Of a stretch of 64,000 nucleotides of DNA, positions 1-12,700 are shown piece by piece. The translations under genes and the position numbers were made by a program. Under the pieces are notes generated by a model that saw only the letters and a program-made list of their open reading frames with translations, searched no databases and was not told the DNA's origin. Location: NCBI GenBank assembly GCA_005408345.1, contig SEMN01000587.1, forward strand, positions 62,001 through 126,000. Reading direction: 5' to 3'. Numbering within the stretch: position 1 is the first letter of the stretch; each line of letters begins with the position of its first letter. The stretch is from Macquaria australasica. Its lineage: Eukaryota; Chordata; Actinopteri; Centrarchiformes; Percichthyidae.

Positions 1-567
1 CATGCATTTGAAATTGGTTGTGGATCAATTTGAAAAAAAAAAACTACTACAGCAGTCGGAAAGATAAATGTCCTGCTGGGAATAATGTTTTTGGAAAATA
101 ACTTTGTCATGCTTATTTCTCATGAGATTTGAGGGACCTTTTTTTTTTATTTTGGTCACATCTGGTCAGAGTAAAAGCAATGTAATGAGGAAATGCATCT
201 CCAATCCACATAAAGCATACGTACAAAAAGAAATTAATGGCAAACAAAAATCAGGCAGCTTTGTTATAAAATCTTAGAAAACAAGATGATCTTAACTGAC
301 AAGTTCAAAGGATGTAAATATTAGCAGAGGATGTCACATGTTTGACAAACTGTATGTTCCTGAGGGATGCAGAGATCAGAGTTCATTTATAGCAGAAAGA
401 CAGTTAACTGCCGGGTAACAGCTTAAGGGATCTTGATGTTGTAAACCCCACACAACTTGAGTGCAAAATTGTTCAAAGAAGGATCGCTTTGTACCCTGAA
501 CTAGTGGTAATTCCCCATCTGTGCGGTGCGTTTTGCTGCTGTTCATACCCCCCTCCAGTGGGTGTCA
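1..567 (-). other. ankle1 3' flank / 3'UTR, no other gene seen
   Basis: AT-rich DNA downstream of the ankle1 stop codon. It probably contains the 3'UTR. A TTTATT (minus-strand AATAAA) at 146-151 is one possible polyadenylation signal. No coding region is supported here. Confidence 0.4.
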
Positions 568-3500
568 CTACTGCCTGATGTCTGCTGGTCTGAGCTGCCT
601 CTCACCCTCGGCCAGGAAGATCTGCATGGCCCTGTAGAGCAGGTGGATGCCCAGCACCCGTTTCCTCTTCACCTGCCAGGTGGACACCACGCCATAAAAA
701 TCCCCTCGCTTCTGATTGGTGAGCATCTTCAACCCTGGGACAGTTGGAGAATTAAGTAGGTTATTGACATGCTGGACTGGCATAAGATCAATGTTCTCTG
801 AACACAAATGTGGTAGAGTAAAACTGCAGTCTATCAAAATATATATCTTATAAACTCAATACAATGACCTGTCGTGAGATTACAGGTACTCAGGTTTTAC
901 ATGTTTGTGAGATTAAAAGCAACAGTTGGAACTTGCAAGAAAACAGGGCAAAACGCGCAGGATATATCCATTAACATAACATTTAAGGAACACAGTCTAT
1001 GGAATAGCTATAAGATAATGTGTTGCTTGATTTGTCAGCTTTTTGGTCATCCCATTGACTTAATTTATGGCAGCTGCGAGCGACAAACCTAGCTGCTTTT
1101 CCTGATTATGGGGCAAAATATCAATCACACAAGCAAATTTCAAAATGGGTAAGCATATTCTTTGAATGGACACACAAACACACTCTTCACAACCACATCC
1201 CTCCTGCATTTTCATCCTCTGTTTCAATATGTAACAGAAGTCTAGAGCTACAGCCTTTTTTGCCAGCTGTCCTTCTACTTCTAACTATCACGTTATACAT
1301 TTAATATGTGACCAATAATTGACTTGATACTCGTAAAAAAAAGAGGAGAAAGCAGGTGGGGAATAAGTATTCAAACAGGAGTGCTCCAGTGGATTACGTC
1401 AGTATTTGCCACTTAACAGAGATAATTGGTGATGAGTTTCACCCCCACTTGTACTCACCAATAGCCTCCACCATGCAGGCCTCTCTTGTGTAAGCCTCCA
1501 CTGGAATGACATTCTGGAAACAATGCAAAGAGATGACGCCCTGCTCGGCGTTCCACACCTGCAGGATGTGCTGTACTTTGGGGCACAATTTCTGTCACAC
1601 GGAGAAGAAAGGGACAGTGTTTTTTTAACATCTCATTTATCTAAATTTAGTTTAATAAGATCAATGTGTGCTGCCTTACCTTGGAGGTCTTGTCTCCTTT
1701 GTAGTACTCTAAAGCCTCATACAGGTGGCTGTAGGGGCGGGAGCGTTTTCCTTTGCCCACATAAAATATAGCGTGGATAAATGTCTGGAAACACTCCTGT
1801 GGAGTCATGGTGTGACTGCGGAATGGGAGGTTCTTCGTCACTCTGGCAGAGAAGAAAAACAGAGATCCATTTACTTATATTTTGAGGGAGAAAGGTGTTT
1901 ATGTGTATTACCGAGGTGTGGGTAGTTAAGACTCGATGAGGAAACAAGTCAGTCTTAAAGACACGCTGGGAATTGCTTAATGTTGAAGTTAGTTAATTCT
2001 GTTGATTTTACAGATAGTTTGTCCACGTGTCTATTAATCTTTATAATCAGCCAATGAACTTGTTTTGTTAGTGTAGTTTTAACTCTGTTTACCTTATAAG
2101 AAGTGGTATGATAATGGAGCCTAATAAATAAAAACACATATATGGAGATGAGTTCATACCGCTCTCCTCACTGAGACACTGTTTTAAATTTGGCAAATGT
2201 TTTGCTTGATTTTTCAGCTTTTTTGATCATCTCAGTAACATTTATAATAAATGACAACTGACAAACCTACTTTCTCTGTTTATGGGGCAAAATATCAATG
2301 TATAAACTCTCAAAGCAAATCCCAAAATGACAAATGGCTGATTCTTAGTGGTCTAAACTTAAGATGTCTGATAATCGCTGCTTTACATGCGCAGCATAGC
2401 CTCCTGTCCTAAATACAAGCAGCAGATTGTAGAAATGACTTGCAACTTGCAACACTGCCCAGAAGAAAGCAAAGAAAAAAACAAATCAACATGAGAGAGA
2501 CACAGCAGACCTTGGGTCCAGCAGCAGGTAGTTGAAGCTGGACTTGATGATGCCCTCCCTCCACTTTCTGTTTTGATCTGGTTGGTCAAACTGCTGGCAC
2601 AAAGCCTGCTCGTCGAGCTGGCATTCAGGCAGCTCGAAGGTCCGCAGGGCCCGACACAATTCTGGACTATAACCTAAATCTACAGAAATAAAATAAACAC
2701 AAGAAAATGGCTTGCTGTGTCAGTGACAGTGAATCTAAACTTAATGATAAAAAAAAGTGTATTAATATGCCTCATGCATTCAGTGGTTCTAATCTAATCC
2801 ACCCACAAAGTGATGCCTACTTCAATCCCCCAAACAGCAGTGGAGAAGCTTAAATACAAATAATGAGTTTAATTTTCCATTTTCATGCTTCTTTATAAGA
2901 GTGATTTTGGGGTCAACTAAAGGCCACAAATATTTCACTACTTCACAGAACAAACATTCTTTTAAATAGTAACATAATTATGAATTTATCATTACAAAAA
3001 AACTTTTTCCGTTCCATTTATCACCCCAAAACTGCTCACAACCCAAACCTCAAGTTCTGAAATAATATCATTACCTAATCATAACTCAAGCTAGGTAAAA
3101 AGTAACCACCAACTTTAAATAAAGAGCACAAGCATTACCTGTTTGTTGCTGGTCTAACTGCTTCTGGTGATGTTGTGATTGGGAGTTTGGCTCCTGCAAC
3201 AAGCGGCACAGCCTTCGCATGTAGGTAGGCCTGGTGCGGCAGCTGATAGGGCCCGGGTTCTCCCCCAGCTCTACTAGCCTCAATCTCAGCTCCTTGTCAG
3301 TCAGCCCTTTGGTCTCTGGCAATAAACTGTCCTCATCATTTTCCTCCTTCTGTAGCATCACCTGGGGCTTGTGGTTCTCCTTTCCTCTGTTCGTCATCAT
3401 GTCAGTGTGCATGGATCTCCAGTCATAAAGGATGGTCTCCTCGCTGCTGCTAGTACTCATGCTGGAGCTGAGTGAGGTGTTTGCTGTAGGCGGGACGTGG

Positions 3501-6500
3501 GTCTCAATCAGCTTGTGGCCCTGTTCCATATCAGTGTAGAGGTACTCCACTGGTTCGTCCAGATCCTGAATGAGTGGACGCCCTCCAGGGGTGTAAGACA
3601 GGTTGGCCAAGTGCTGTGGCCTGCGGCAGCCTGACAGCCGGTTCATGCTGTACCTGGGGGTGCATCCAGTGCCTGGAGTGCAAGGAAGGTCGGAGTCTTC
3701 CTTGGACCTCCTTGGGGAAAAATAGCTGGAGCTGGAGGAAGATGACCCAGAATCCGGCTGAGAGCTACAGTCCTCAGTGATCCAGGCATCTTTGTTTTTT
3801 GGGCTGCCTATGTTGTCCTCACCAGGGGCATCATTCATGTTTCTCTTTGTTGTTGCCTCATCTGTACTTGTCAGATCATCAGTCAGAAAATCCCTGCCTT
3901 CAGCAAGATCATGGCCTTGCATGGCCAGTATAATCTCTGCAAGGTTTCTTTCATAAGCATCCACTGAAGAGTCTTGGTTTTTCTCCAGTCTGACTGTGTC
4001 AGACAAAGTCTGCGATTCATCAACAGAGTCAGTTACGCTCTTGGAGAGGATGATAGTGTCAGCTTGGCTATTGCTAACACTTGAACAAGCTCTGAGGGTG
4101 CTGGATTGTGTGTCCTGGCAATCAGCAGGCAAGGAGTCTCCTCCTGTGCTACTCCCTGAATAGGACGGTGTATAGCAAGGTGCACGTGGGGAACTGTAAA
4201 AGTCTTCGCTGCTCTGAGACCTGGGCGTCTGGCGGCGTGTTCGAACTGGTGTGGGGAGGGTCTCTTCAAACAGAGAAGACATGTATAGGAGGCTCTGCGG
4301 GGTTCTGCTTGTTCTCAGTGAGCAGCGACTTAACCTCGAGCGAGTCCTGCCTGTTACAAAAGGACTTGGTGTGAACGGATGGTCCAAGTTTTCCTTTAAT
4401 GCTTCAGCTGCATCATCCAATGGAGTGTCTGTTACTGGCTGGTCAACACAACCTTCACTTGAGGTGTCCACAACATTACCACTACAAGCCTCGGATACAT
4501 CATTGTTTGGGTGTTTTACTTCAGATAGGGTCAGTTTATGAAGCATATCTGGTAAATGTTCTATAGTTTCAGGTTTTAAATCTATTTGGGGTTCTGTTTG
4601 GACAGGTGGAAGATTCCCATCTCGCTTTGTGAATTCAGAATCAGAGTCTGTACAAATCTGAATCTTTTTGTCAAATTCAGCCCCAGCAGAAACCTCCTCT
4701 ACTGCGGGGAGTAAAAGATGTCTGGGGTGTAGAGAAGCATCCAGAGCACTGGTGTAATGATCGCTCTCACAGCTACTATAATGACTGCTACCAGTCCCAC
4801 TGCTACTGCTGCCAACACAGGAACGGGCTGGCTGTTCTGCTATATTCACTTGAGCCTCTTTTACATGTTCACCCTCCTGTTCATCATCACTGTCTTCCAG
4901 AGCACAGTGACTGATGACTGTTTTCTCCATGTCCTCTTCTGTGCTCTCACTGCTCTCCCTGCAAAAAACATAAACGTGATCCGGTGATGTGACGTCGATG
5001 CCCTGCTTGTGTAAAACAGTGGCCATGCGTTCTGAATCCAGAAAGTCAGAGTACTCAGACAGGTCAAAAGGTAGGTTGCTGGTGCACTGGCTGCCATCAA
5101 CAGCAGGCTGCTGTTTGGGAGATTCAGGACTAAAAACCGGGAAATATTCATCTACATCTCTGAAGCTCACACTCTTACGGCCCGCTCGCCTGGAGGGAAA
5201 TGCTGGGAGAGTGTCTCTTCTGGAGGGGGAGATTCTGCCATCACATGTAGCAGCATGTTCATATGCTTTTGATGTGAACACACCGTCATAAATAAATAAA
5301 TCATCCTCCTTAAGAATTGGCATTGCAACTGCAGGTCCCACTGCAGACATGCGAGTGCTTGATAGTATGGAGGGATCTTCAGATGCCCAATGTGAGGAGG
5401 AATTGTTCGAGTCCTGGTGGTGATGCCTCTTAGTGTACATATCAGAAAGTCTGTTATATGATATTCCTCTGGAACTCGGCCTTCCATTGATGTTAGACAT
5501 GTTGAAAAATGATGAGCGCCTTGTGCTGCTCAATGGGGCCTCACCAAAGTCACTTACCATAGAAGAGTGGGAACTGAAGCTGTAGTTTGATTCAGGATAG
5601 CTGGATATGTCGGTTTGGTCTGAATACACAGCTGTGGAGAATAAAAAGGGAAATATAATTTAACACAATGCCTACAAAAGGAGAACAATTACCACTAGCC
5701 AGCCAAATTCTTGTAAAAAATGTAGCTGCAACTAATCTGATCTAGTCTTTATACACAGCCAGACAGTTTGGCAGATGATCAGCCTGGTGTTTATTTTCTA
5801 TTTGGCTGGGAAAATAGTGAGTTGTTACTAGCAAATTTTGGAGTAAATTAGGCACTGATGACAGGTATTGACAAAGCATTTTGTGCCTTGATTCCCTGCA
5901 TTTTTAAGACACAATATCCAGGATCAATACTGGTAGAGTCCCCATGTTGAAATGCTACAAGATATTGTGATAGATATGTGTGTTTTTGAAATTTCAAGGG
6001 ATTTAAGGAAGTTAACACTTGAGATTGGTGTGCGATCACTGTAATAATTGTGGTATTACTATAATATGCTTGCAGCCAAGCACGATATTAACCACTTAAC
6101 TGGCTGAATAAATATTACTGTAATATACTGTGTCTCCATGCCATTTCTAACGCTACCGGATTACAATTTTTCCAGTTATGAAACAACACAAGTAGGACAA
6201 ATTTCAACTTTGCATTCCAGTGGTATTTTTCAGGTTATGTTTTTTAAGTAACCCCCAGCGAGACAAAGCCTTCAAAGATACTTTCTTACAGTATTGGAAT
6301 TGAGGCAAGTCGTCGTCCTCTGTGTCCACTGAGCTGGCCTGGTACTTCTGGAGGAGCTGGGCGCATTTTCGATTCTCCTGTTGCTCTGCAAGCTGCCCCG
6401 GTGTATTCCCTTCCTACAGCACATAAATTAAGGAGATAACAGGTGTAAACCATACTATACCAAATATTTAAATCCCCACATTAGTAGATATCTTGTTACA

Positions 6501-8267
6501 GCTCGGGTATTTTTTCTGTATTAATTCAGCTGCAATACAGAGCCATTGCAAGAACTTTATGATCACTGCTAACAGCATATTATGCTAAATGTTTATATGC
6601 ATGTATCCATGTAAGTTTAACTATGACTTGATTCCCAATGTCCTGCTCAGCTGTCTGAATCTTGATCCATGCACTCCCCTTATTGAAAATGATTAATAAC
6701 ACTAAAAACAATTCTTACATGATCTTTACTGTTTGGGTTCCCTCCATTCATCAATAGCAGCTTCAGATTTTGATAACATCCCCACAGTGCAGCAATATGA
6801 AGAGGAGTCAGGCCCTCTGATGACCTGGGGGAAATACAAGAAAACACAACTTTACGTTACATAAACAAGAAAACATTACATTATGCTCAAAGAATTTCGA
6901 CAGTGTCTCGTGTCTATATTTTAACATATTTCCAAATGGAAGAGGATATTGGAGAAGGTCACTGCAGGCTTTAAACGATGCAAAATGTCTGAGGAAGACT
7001 GCTCAAAAAGCTATACAACCTTCATATATACTTACTGGTGCTGCATTTGTCAAACCGATCAAAATAAATTTAAAAGTAATTTCAAATAAATGGGTTCTGC
7101 AGTACAAATGGAAAATATAAAAGAGGAAAATGATCTAACAACATTTACTGTGTTTTTAACCATACCTGATATTGGGGTCTGCTCCATATTGCAGCAACAT
7201 TTTCAAGCAGCATGTGTTCTTCTCAGTCTCTTTGCCAGCAGCCAAGTGTATTGCAGCCACCCCTTTACTACCCACCAGGTCAGGACGTGCACCTTGTGAA
7301 AAAAGCAGCTGCACAGATCTACCAAGAAAGAGAGATCTGTTACAATCTGACATATATCGTATTGTAGCATACAGTTTTACTGTATTGAAAAAAACATAAT
7401 TGCTTATACAGTAGCTCTGTAAGTAATATGCTATTTGGTAAATGTTTAGTATTCGTTGAGACTTGTTAGTTCAACTCAAGGATAATTGCTGAAGCTGTAG
7501 ATGCAGTGCAGAGGGTCTGCTTGTGTCTTTACTTACTTTTCATGGACATGCATGCAATTCATGAAAATAACTGCTCTATTTATCTTTAAAACAGTGAATG
7601 ACAGCAGTCAGTGTCTGAATTGTCACATCCGTTGTTCCTGTGTTTGACACACTGAAGACTCATATTGACTAATATTAAGAGGGTATAATACAGTATTTGC
7701 ACTTCTTGCAGTCAATATATACCCAGGCATTACAAGCATCACCAAATTGATAGTTACTGTACTGCACTGGTGGCTGGTGAATCAGTGAAACGCTTCAGAA
7801 CCATGTAATATAGCAAAGGTAGTAAAAATCTTTAAGATCACGTCATGGGGACATTATATATCACATACAAACTACACTGTTAAAGGGAAACAGTGGTCAC
7901 AAGCAGACCCCCTAATGCTCACGGATATTTTATAAATAATGCAAAAACAATGATAATCGCACAGGAACACGCATTTGAATTAAAGCTCCGTGGTTTTGAG
8001 GACTCCAGAGACCCCCGACACGTACGAAGGAGGTGATTACAATTCAGCAAACCCGCTCAATTAACTTTATTGCACCCGTAAACAAACTTGGGATAACTTA
8101 AAAACCCTACACGATGGCGTACAAAAAACGGGTAACGTTAGGTCATCCTGTAAACAAAGGGCATGTCTGGACAAAACACGGAGAAAGGAGGCTGAGCATC
8201 ACCTGGGTTCTCCATCGTTCACAGCTTTACGCAGTTGACTTTGGAGCCTCGCCGTCTTTCGATCCAT
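568..8267 (-). CDS. ankle1: Ankyrin-repeat and LEM-domain endonuclease ANKLE1 (GIY-YIG nuclease), nine coding exons
   Basis: Coding exons on the minus strand, in gene order: 8203-8267, 7166-7318, 6719-6824, 6290-6413, 3139-5631, 2511-2679, 1680-1842, 1459-1591, 568-734. All joins use GT-AG and keep one frame, giving 1,190 codons. Residues about 22-105 hold two ankyrin-type repeats (DLVGSKGVAAIHLAAG and EGLTPLHIAALWG). One 2.5-kb exon encodes a Ser/Thr/Asp-rich, probably disordered middle and ends with a LEM fold near residues 920-962 (LTDKELRLRLVELG). Exons 6-9 encode the GIY-YIG nuclease: YLLLDPR near 1031, FYVGKG near 1063, REACMVEAIG with a candidate catalytic Glu near 1133, and LTNQK near 1140. 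The C-terminus FLAEGERQLRP matches vertebrate ANKLE1. The family cleaves DNA, including bridges and branched structures. The start follows from MDRKTARLQSQLRKAV leading in phase into the ankyrin exon. The protein is much longer than the roughly 600-residue human form because of the middle exon. Confidence 0.93.
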
Positions 8268-8760
8268 GACCAGCGTTATCCGTTCATATCAGCGTCTTCT
8301 GAATTTGTCCGTAGCCGAGACCCGTGCAGCAAGCTGCGGATCACTTTTAATCGAGGCTAGCCAGCTAAGCTAACAGCGACTGAGAACCTGTGGAAACCTA
8401 TCCCGGTGCCTGCACACCGCGTTTTAAAATACAGCTAGCCAGCAGTCAGTGTGTTTTGTCCTTAGTGTTGTCCCTTAAATGCTTGAAGAGGTGTATTGTT
8501 GTCAAACTCGAAAGGCCTGTTGTTTATCCACGGAACCTTAGTTTTCGAGGAACTGCGCGACTATTTTGATCAAATTTCCCTCCAAGGACACAGACCCCTC
8601 TCCTTGCTGGTGGCAAGCGGAAGTCCCGCCCACAGGTGTCTCCGATTGGAGAATGCTCTCATTTAACCCAATCAGATGAGACCTTAATTGAAAAGGCCAG
8701 TTTCTGTAGGCTCTGGTACTTATCACCCATTTCTACCTAATGTTTCAGTAAAAGATTTGT
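8268..8760 (-). promoter_or_regulatory. Probable ankle1 promoter and 5'UTR
   Basis: This stretch directly precedes the ankle1 start codon on the minus strand. It is richer in CpG than the AT-rich DNA on both sides, and I see no clear TATA box. The role is inferred from position; the transcription start cannot be read from sequence alone. Confidence 0.35.
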
Positions 8761-9473
8761 GGTCTTCTGTTAAAGAATGATTCCGCTATTATATAGTATT
8801 ATAGCCTGACTTCACTAAAACGGTTTCAATGCACCATTTCAGAAACCTAATTTTAGATGCAGCCTAATTCATAGTTATAAATCACATACTGCACTTGTTT
8901 TAGTCAGTCTCACCCTATAATAGCTTTTCAGAGATCCATACTTGAGCATTAAATGATTAAATTAAATAAAGTTCAATTTGTTTGCTACATGGAGAACTGC
9001 TTTGTGTTTTGGGCAATATGCTATGTTTATTTTTGTTAAATTAGTATTGTAAGATAAGAAAAACTGATTATCTCAATAAATGGTGTGTCTTGTGTTGTTT
9101 TTGTATATTTTGTATAAAACTGTGTTTCGGTAACAAGATACTGACAAACCACCTAAACACTACACAATTAGCATAAGGGAGGGTGACAGAAAATCAAATG
9201 TGACTAGTATTTCCCTTTTACAATATGCATTTTAGCTATGTGTTAAGTGAAAGAGAGGCCTGAATAGAGATACAATGGCAAGGTACAAATGAAAATAAAA
9301 TGCATATGTGTGTGAGTTAAAAGGCTATGAGAGGCTAGAAAAAGATGAAGAAAATAATTTGTTTGGCTGAGAGGTATTCACCTTTGGACAACTGGTAGAT
9401 ACAATAACTTGCATCCTTACTTCAAGTACGGTCTTCTTATACATAGCAGAGCATATAACATCTTGAAACATGC

Positions 9474-9479
9474 TTTATT
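9474..9479 (-). terminator. Candidate polyadenylation signal of alkaline phosphatase A
   Basis: TTTATT on the plus strand is AATAAA on the minus strand, about 260 bases past the stop codon of paralogue A. Position and motif fit; cleavage at this site is inferred. Confidence 0.4.
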
Positions 9480-9738
9480 CAAAATATTAAAAAAAATTGA
9501 TCACAACCATATTTTCATAGAAATAACGCAATGGAGTGTTAAAAGTCATTGTTCAATGACAACAAAGTTATCTGAACAAGAAGAAATTGCTTAAAATGGC
9601 AGTGATCTCGAAGTTGTGCAACTATACAGCTCTTAAATTCCACCCAGAAATAGTGTGAAGAATAATCTATTTTTCAAGCAAAATGTCCAATAGCACCGTT
9701 ATTCCAAGGTCAGGACAAATTCTCCAACAGCTTTCGTC

Positions 9739-12700
9739 TCAGACAGAACAGAGGGAGAGGAGAAGGAGGCCCACCAGGAGGAGCAGCTGGCTGGGGTGGA
9801 TGGATCCAGCGTGGTTGGGTGGGGGCAGTTTGCAGTTCTCGTAGGGTTCCAGGCAGGCGGCATAAGCCATGACGTGGGCAATGTAGTTCTGCTCCTGCAC
9901 TCCGTGGAAAAGGTGTGACATGGGACCTTTGGCAAAGATGGCTACATCCTCTATGCCGTGGGTCTCTGAATCAAGAGGGACAGGAGCCTGCTGAAGGTAA
10001 TCATTACCCGCTGAGGAAGAATGGGACAAAACAGCATTATATTAGCTATATCTGGGTTTTCTGGCACAACTGCTTACCTACATTTTCCACACACAAGAGG
10101 AGTTGTTAAAATAAGACGAACATCTGACAATATGGCCAAATCCAATACAGCTAAATGGCAAACAACTGAGTCAAGTCTTTGACACAGTATCAACAAAAAC
10201 TGAATATTATAAGCTTTATAATTGTAGTATTCATTGCAGAGCTATTGTATTAGTGCATTATGTTGTAAACAATCAGTCATAACATAATGTTTAACACCAA
10301 CAAGTTTTTGGACGGACTGGCTCATTGGTCAGATTATCTGACACTTCTTAATGATTATAGGATGATAATAGTATTTTATAGTATACATTACATGTTATGA
10401 TATGCTTATAATTTAATACCAGTTATAATGTTGGTATTAAAGAGGTCTTCTGTTTACGACATCTGCTGTGATGCCCTTCATACCTCAAAATGTTTTTGCA
10501 AATAAATTCATATTTGCAAAGCTCTTATCTAAAATAATACATATTCATTGCAGACAAACAATATTTGGTAAAATTCATATAGAGGATGCAATTGATTGAC
10601 TCTAGAGTTAATTGCTGTACTAAAAGAACCAACATTTGTTTGGAGCTATAACAATTTTCTTAAATATGAGTGAGCAGGTGGGGGTTCATCGTCTTCCTCC
10701 AAGTCAGTTTCTGTGACATTTGTGTGACACTGAACACCCAGATTCAGTTCTTCTTTGTGCCTCTACAGTAGGTATCCTGTTACACCACAAGATGGAGCTA
10801 CTATATTACTTGATCTTCTGCAGAGAGATTATCAATGTATACTTACATGAAATTGTCTCATTCATATCTGGGCGAGTTCCATTGACAATCTGGTATCCTG
10901 GTCCATTTCCATACACAGCAGTGGTGAAGTGTTTTTTGTCATCAGATAGTGAGCGAGACACCCCTGTAAATCACAGAACACATTGGTGTCTACAGGTTTG
11001 TTCAAACTTGGAACATCAGATGATATTCACTTTTTATTATAAAACCTCCCTCAGCTCAGCTCTTATCAAATTCTAAGAGTGCGTTTTACCTAAAACAGAG
11101 TTTCCTCTGGCAGAATGTCCTCCAAAGGCAAAGACATGGGAGTGGTCAGCAGTGACCACAGACAGGGTGTCCAGCTCACTGGTGAGTTCAGCTGCTCGCC
11201 CGATTGCCCGGTCAAACTCAACAGCCTCATAGAGAGCTCTTTTGGCCTTCCCTGCATGGTGACCATGGTCAATTCTCCCACTTAAAGTCCAAAAGAAAGT
11301 AATTGACTAATAAGTATCAGTAGTATATCCCTCATATTAGTAATCGAGAATTATGTTTTTTATGATTCTCATTAATTCGTATTTACTGTAACATAAATTA
11401 TTTAGAATATTCAAATCTCATTGTGATTTGGACAAAAAACTTATCGTGCAACTCCAATAATCCGGCCATAACTAAAAATCCAAAATAATATATCCACTAT
11501 TTGAAAGATGAGACTCCAAAGTAATCGCTGGTGTTGAAATTACCTGAATTAAATCATTGCTTTAGTTACATTTTGAACTTTTAATGGTTTGAAGTTAGGG
11601 TTTTTAACAATTAATTTATGTTGTGAAAGGGACGGTTACACTGACAGTTTAACATACAGTAGATTACGTGGTTGTTTGCTGTCTGGGAAAAACCTACAGA
11701 AAACAATTATACTTATCTTCCACAAAGAGGAAATATCCCTTTGGGTTCTTGCTGAGAATCTTAATTGCTTTCTCCATCATCTCCGTAAGGGAGGGGTCCA
11801 TGAACGGATCACGGTCCAACTCGTAGCGGCAGTCTTTGGGCTCAAAGAGACCTAAATGCAGAGAGAAACAGCAGGCCTCAGTTTGATGAACTAAGAAACA
11901 TATGGCAATTTTTAAGATGTTCCCATGCACTTTCAATAGAGCTGGCAGTGTTAGTGCCATGATGATTAAATGTGCACCATTTAAGTTTTTCTGCAAAACA
12001 AAAACATAAAAATAAAAATAAAATACTTGTGTTATCACGCTGTATTGCAAATTGAGGCTGTAAAAGGGAAGATAATACCATGTTTTTTAATTGTTTGATT
12101 CACCCTATTTGCCCAAGGACAGTTCAGTCATTAATGCACCAAATCTTTCTGGAGGCAATAACTGGATATTTCACATACAGTCAGAATCAAAGTTAATGAT
12201 AATTCACACAGGAAAGGTTTGTTTTACATCTCATGAAAACTGCATGGTAAACTGTGAGAGTGTAGTAGTGTATGTCTATACTGTATCCAGAGTGACACAC
12301 TGTTGTTTTGTGACTTTGCCCTGTATGTGAGGTCCTGTTGTCCTTATACCACATGTACAGTAACTGGTGAATTGAACAGTTCTTCTTACCCATCAGGAAG
12401 TCTGTATTTGCAGGATTGACAGCATCAAAATCAGCTTTGTTCCAAACATATTTAGCGTTCTGTAGGCAATTAATAAAAACAAACATTAATTGAACGTTTT
12501 TGGAAGGGAGCAGGGAAGGATTGTAAACTTTCTTTTACAACACATTTAAACAAATTTACAAGTTGCAGCCCAGAGCCAAGTACAGATCTAATGAGCACAC
12601 GTGTAAAATCTACCATTTACCTTTTTGTTCTTTATCCACTCTGTAACAAGATTTTGACCATCATTTCGGCTTCCCCTGTTAGATGGATACTCTGGGTCTT

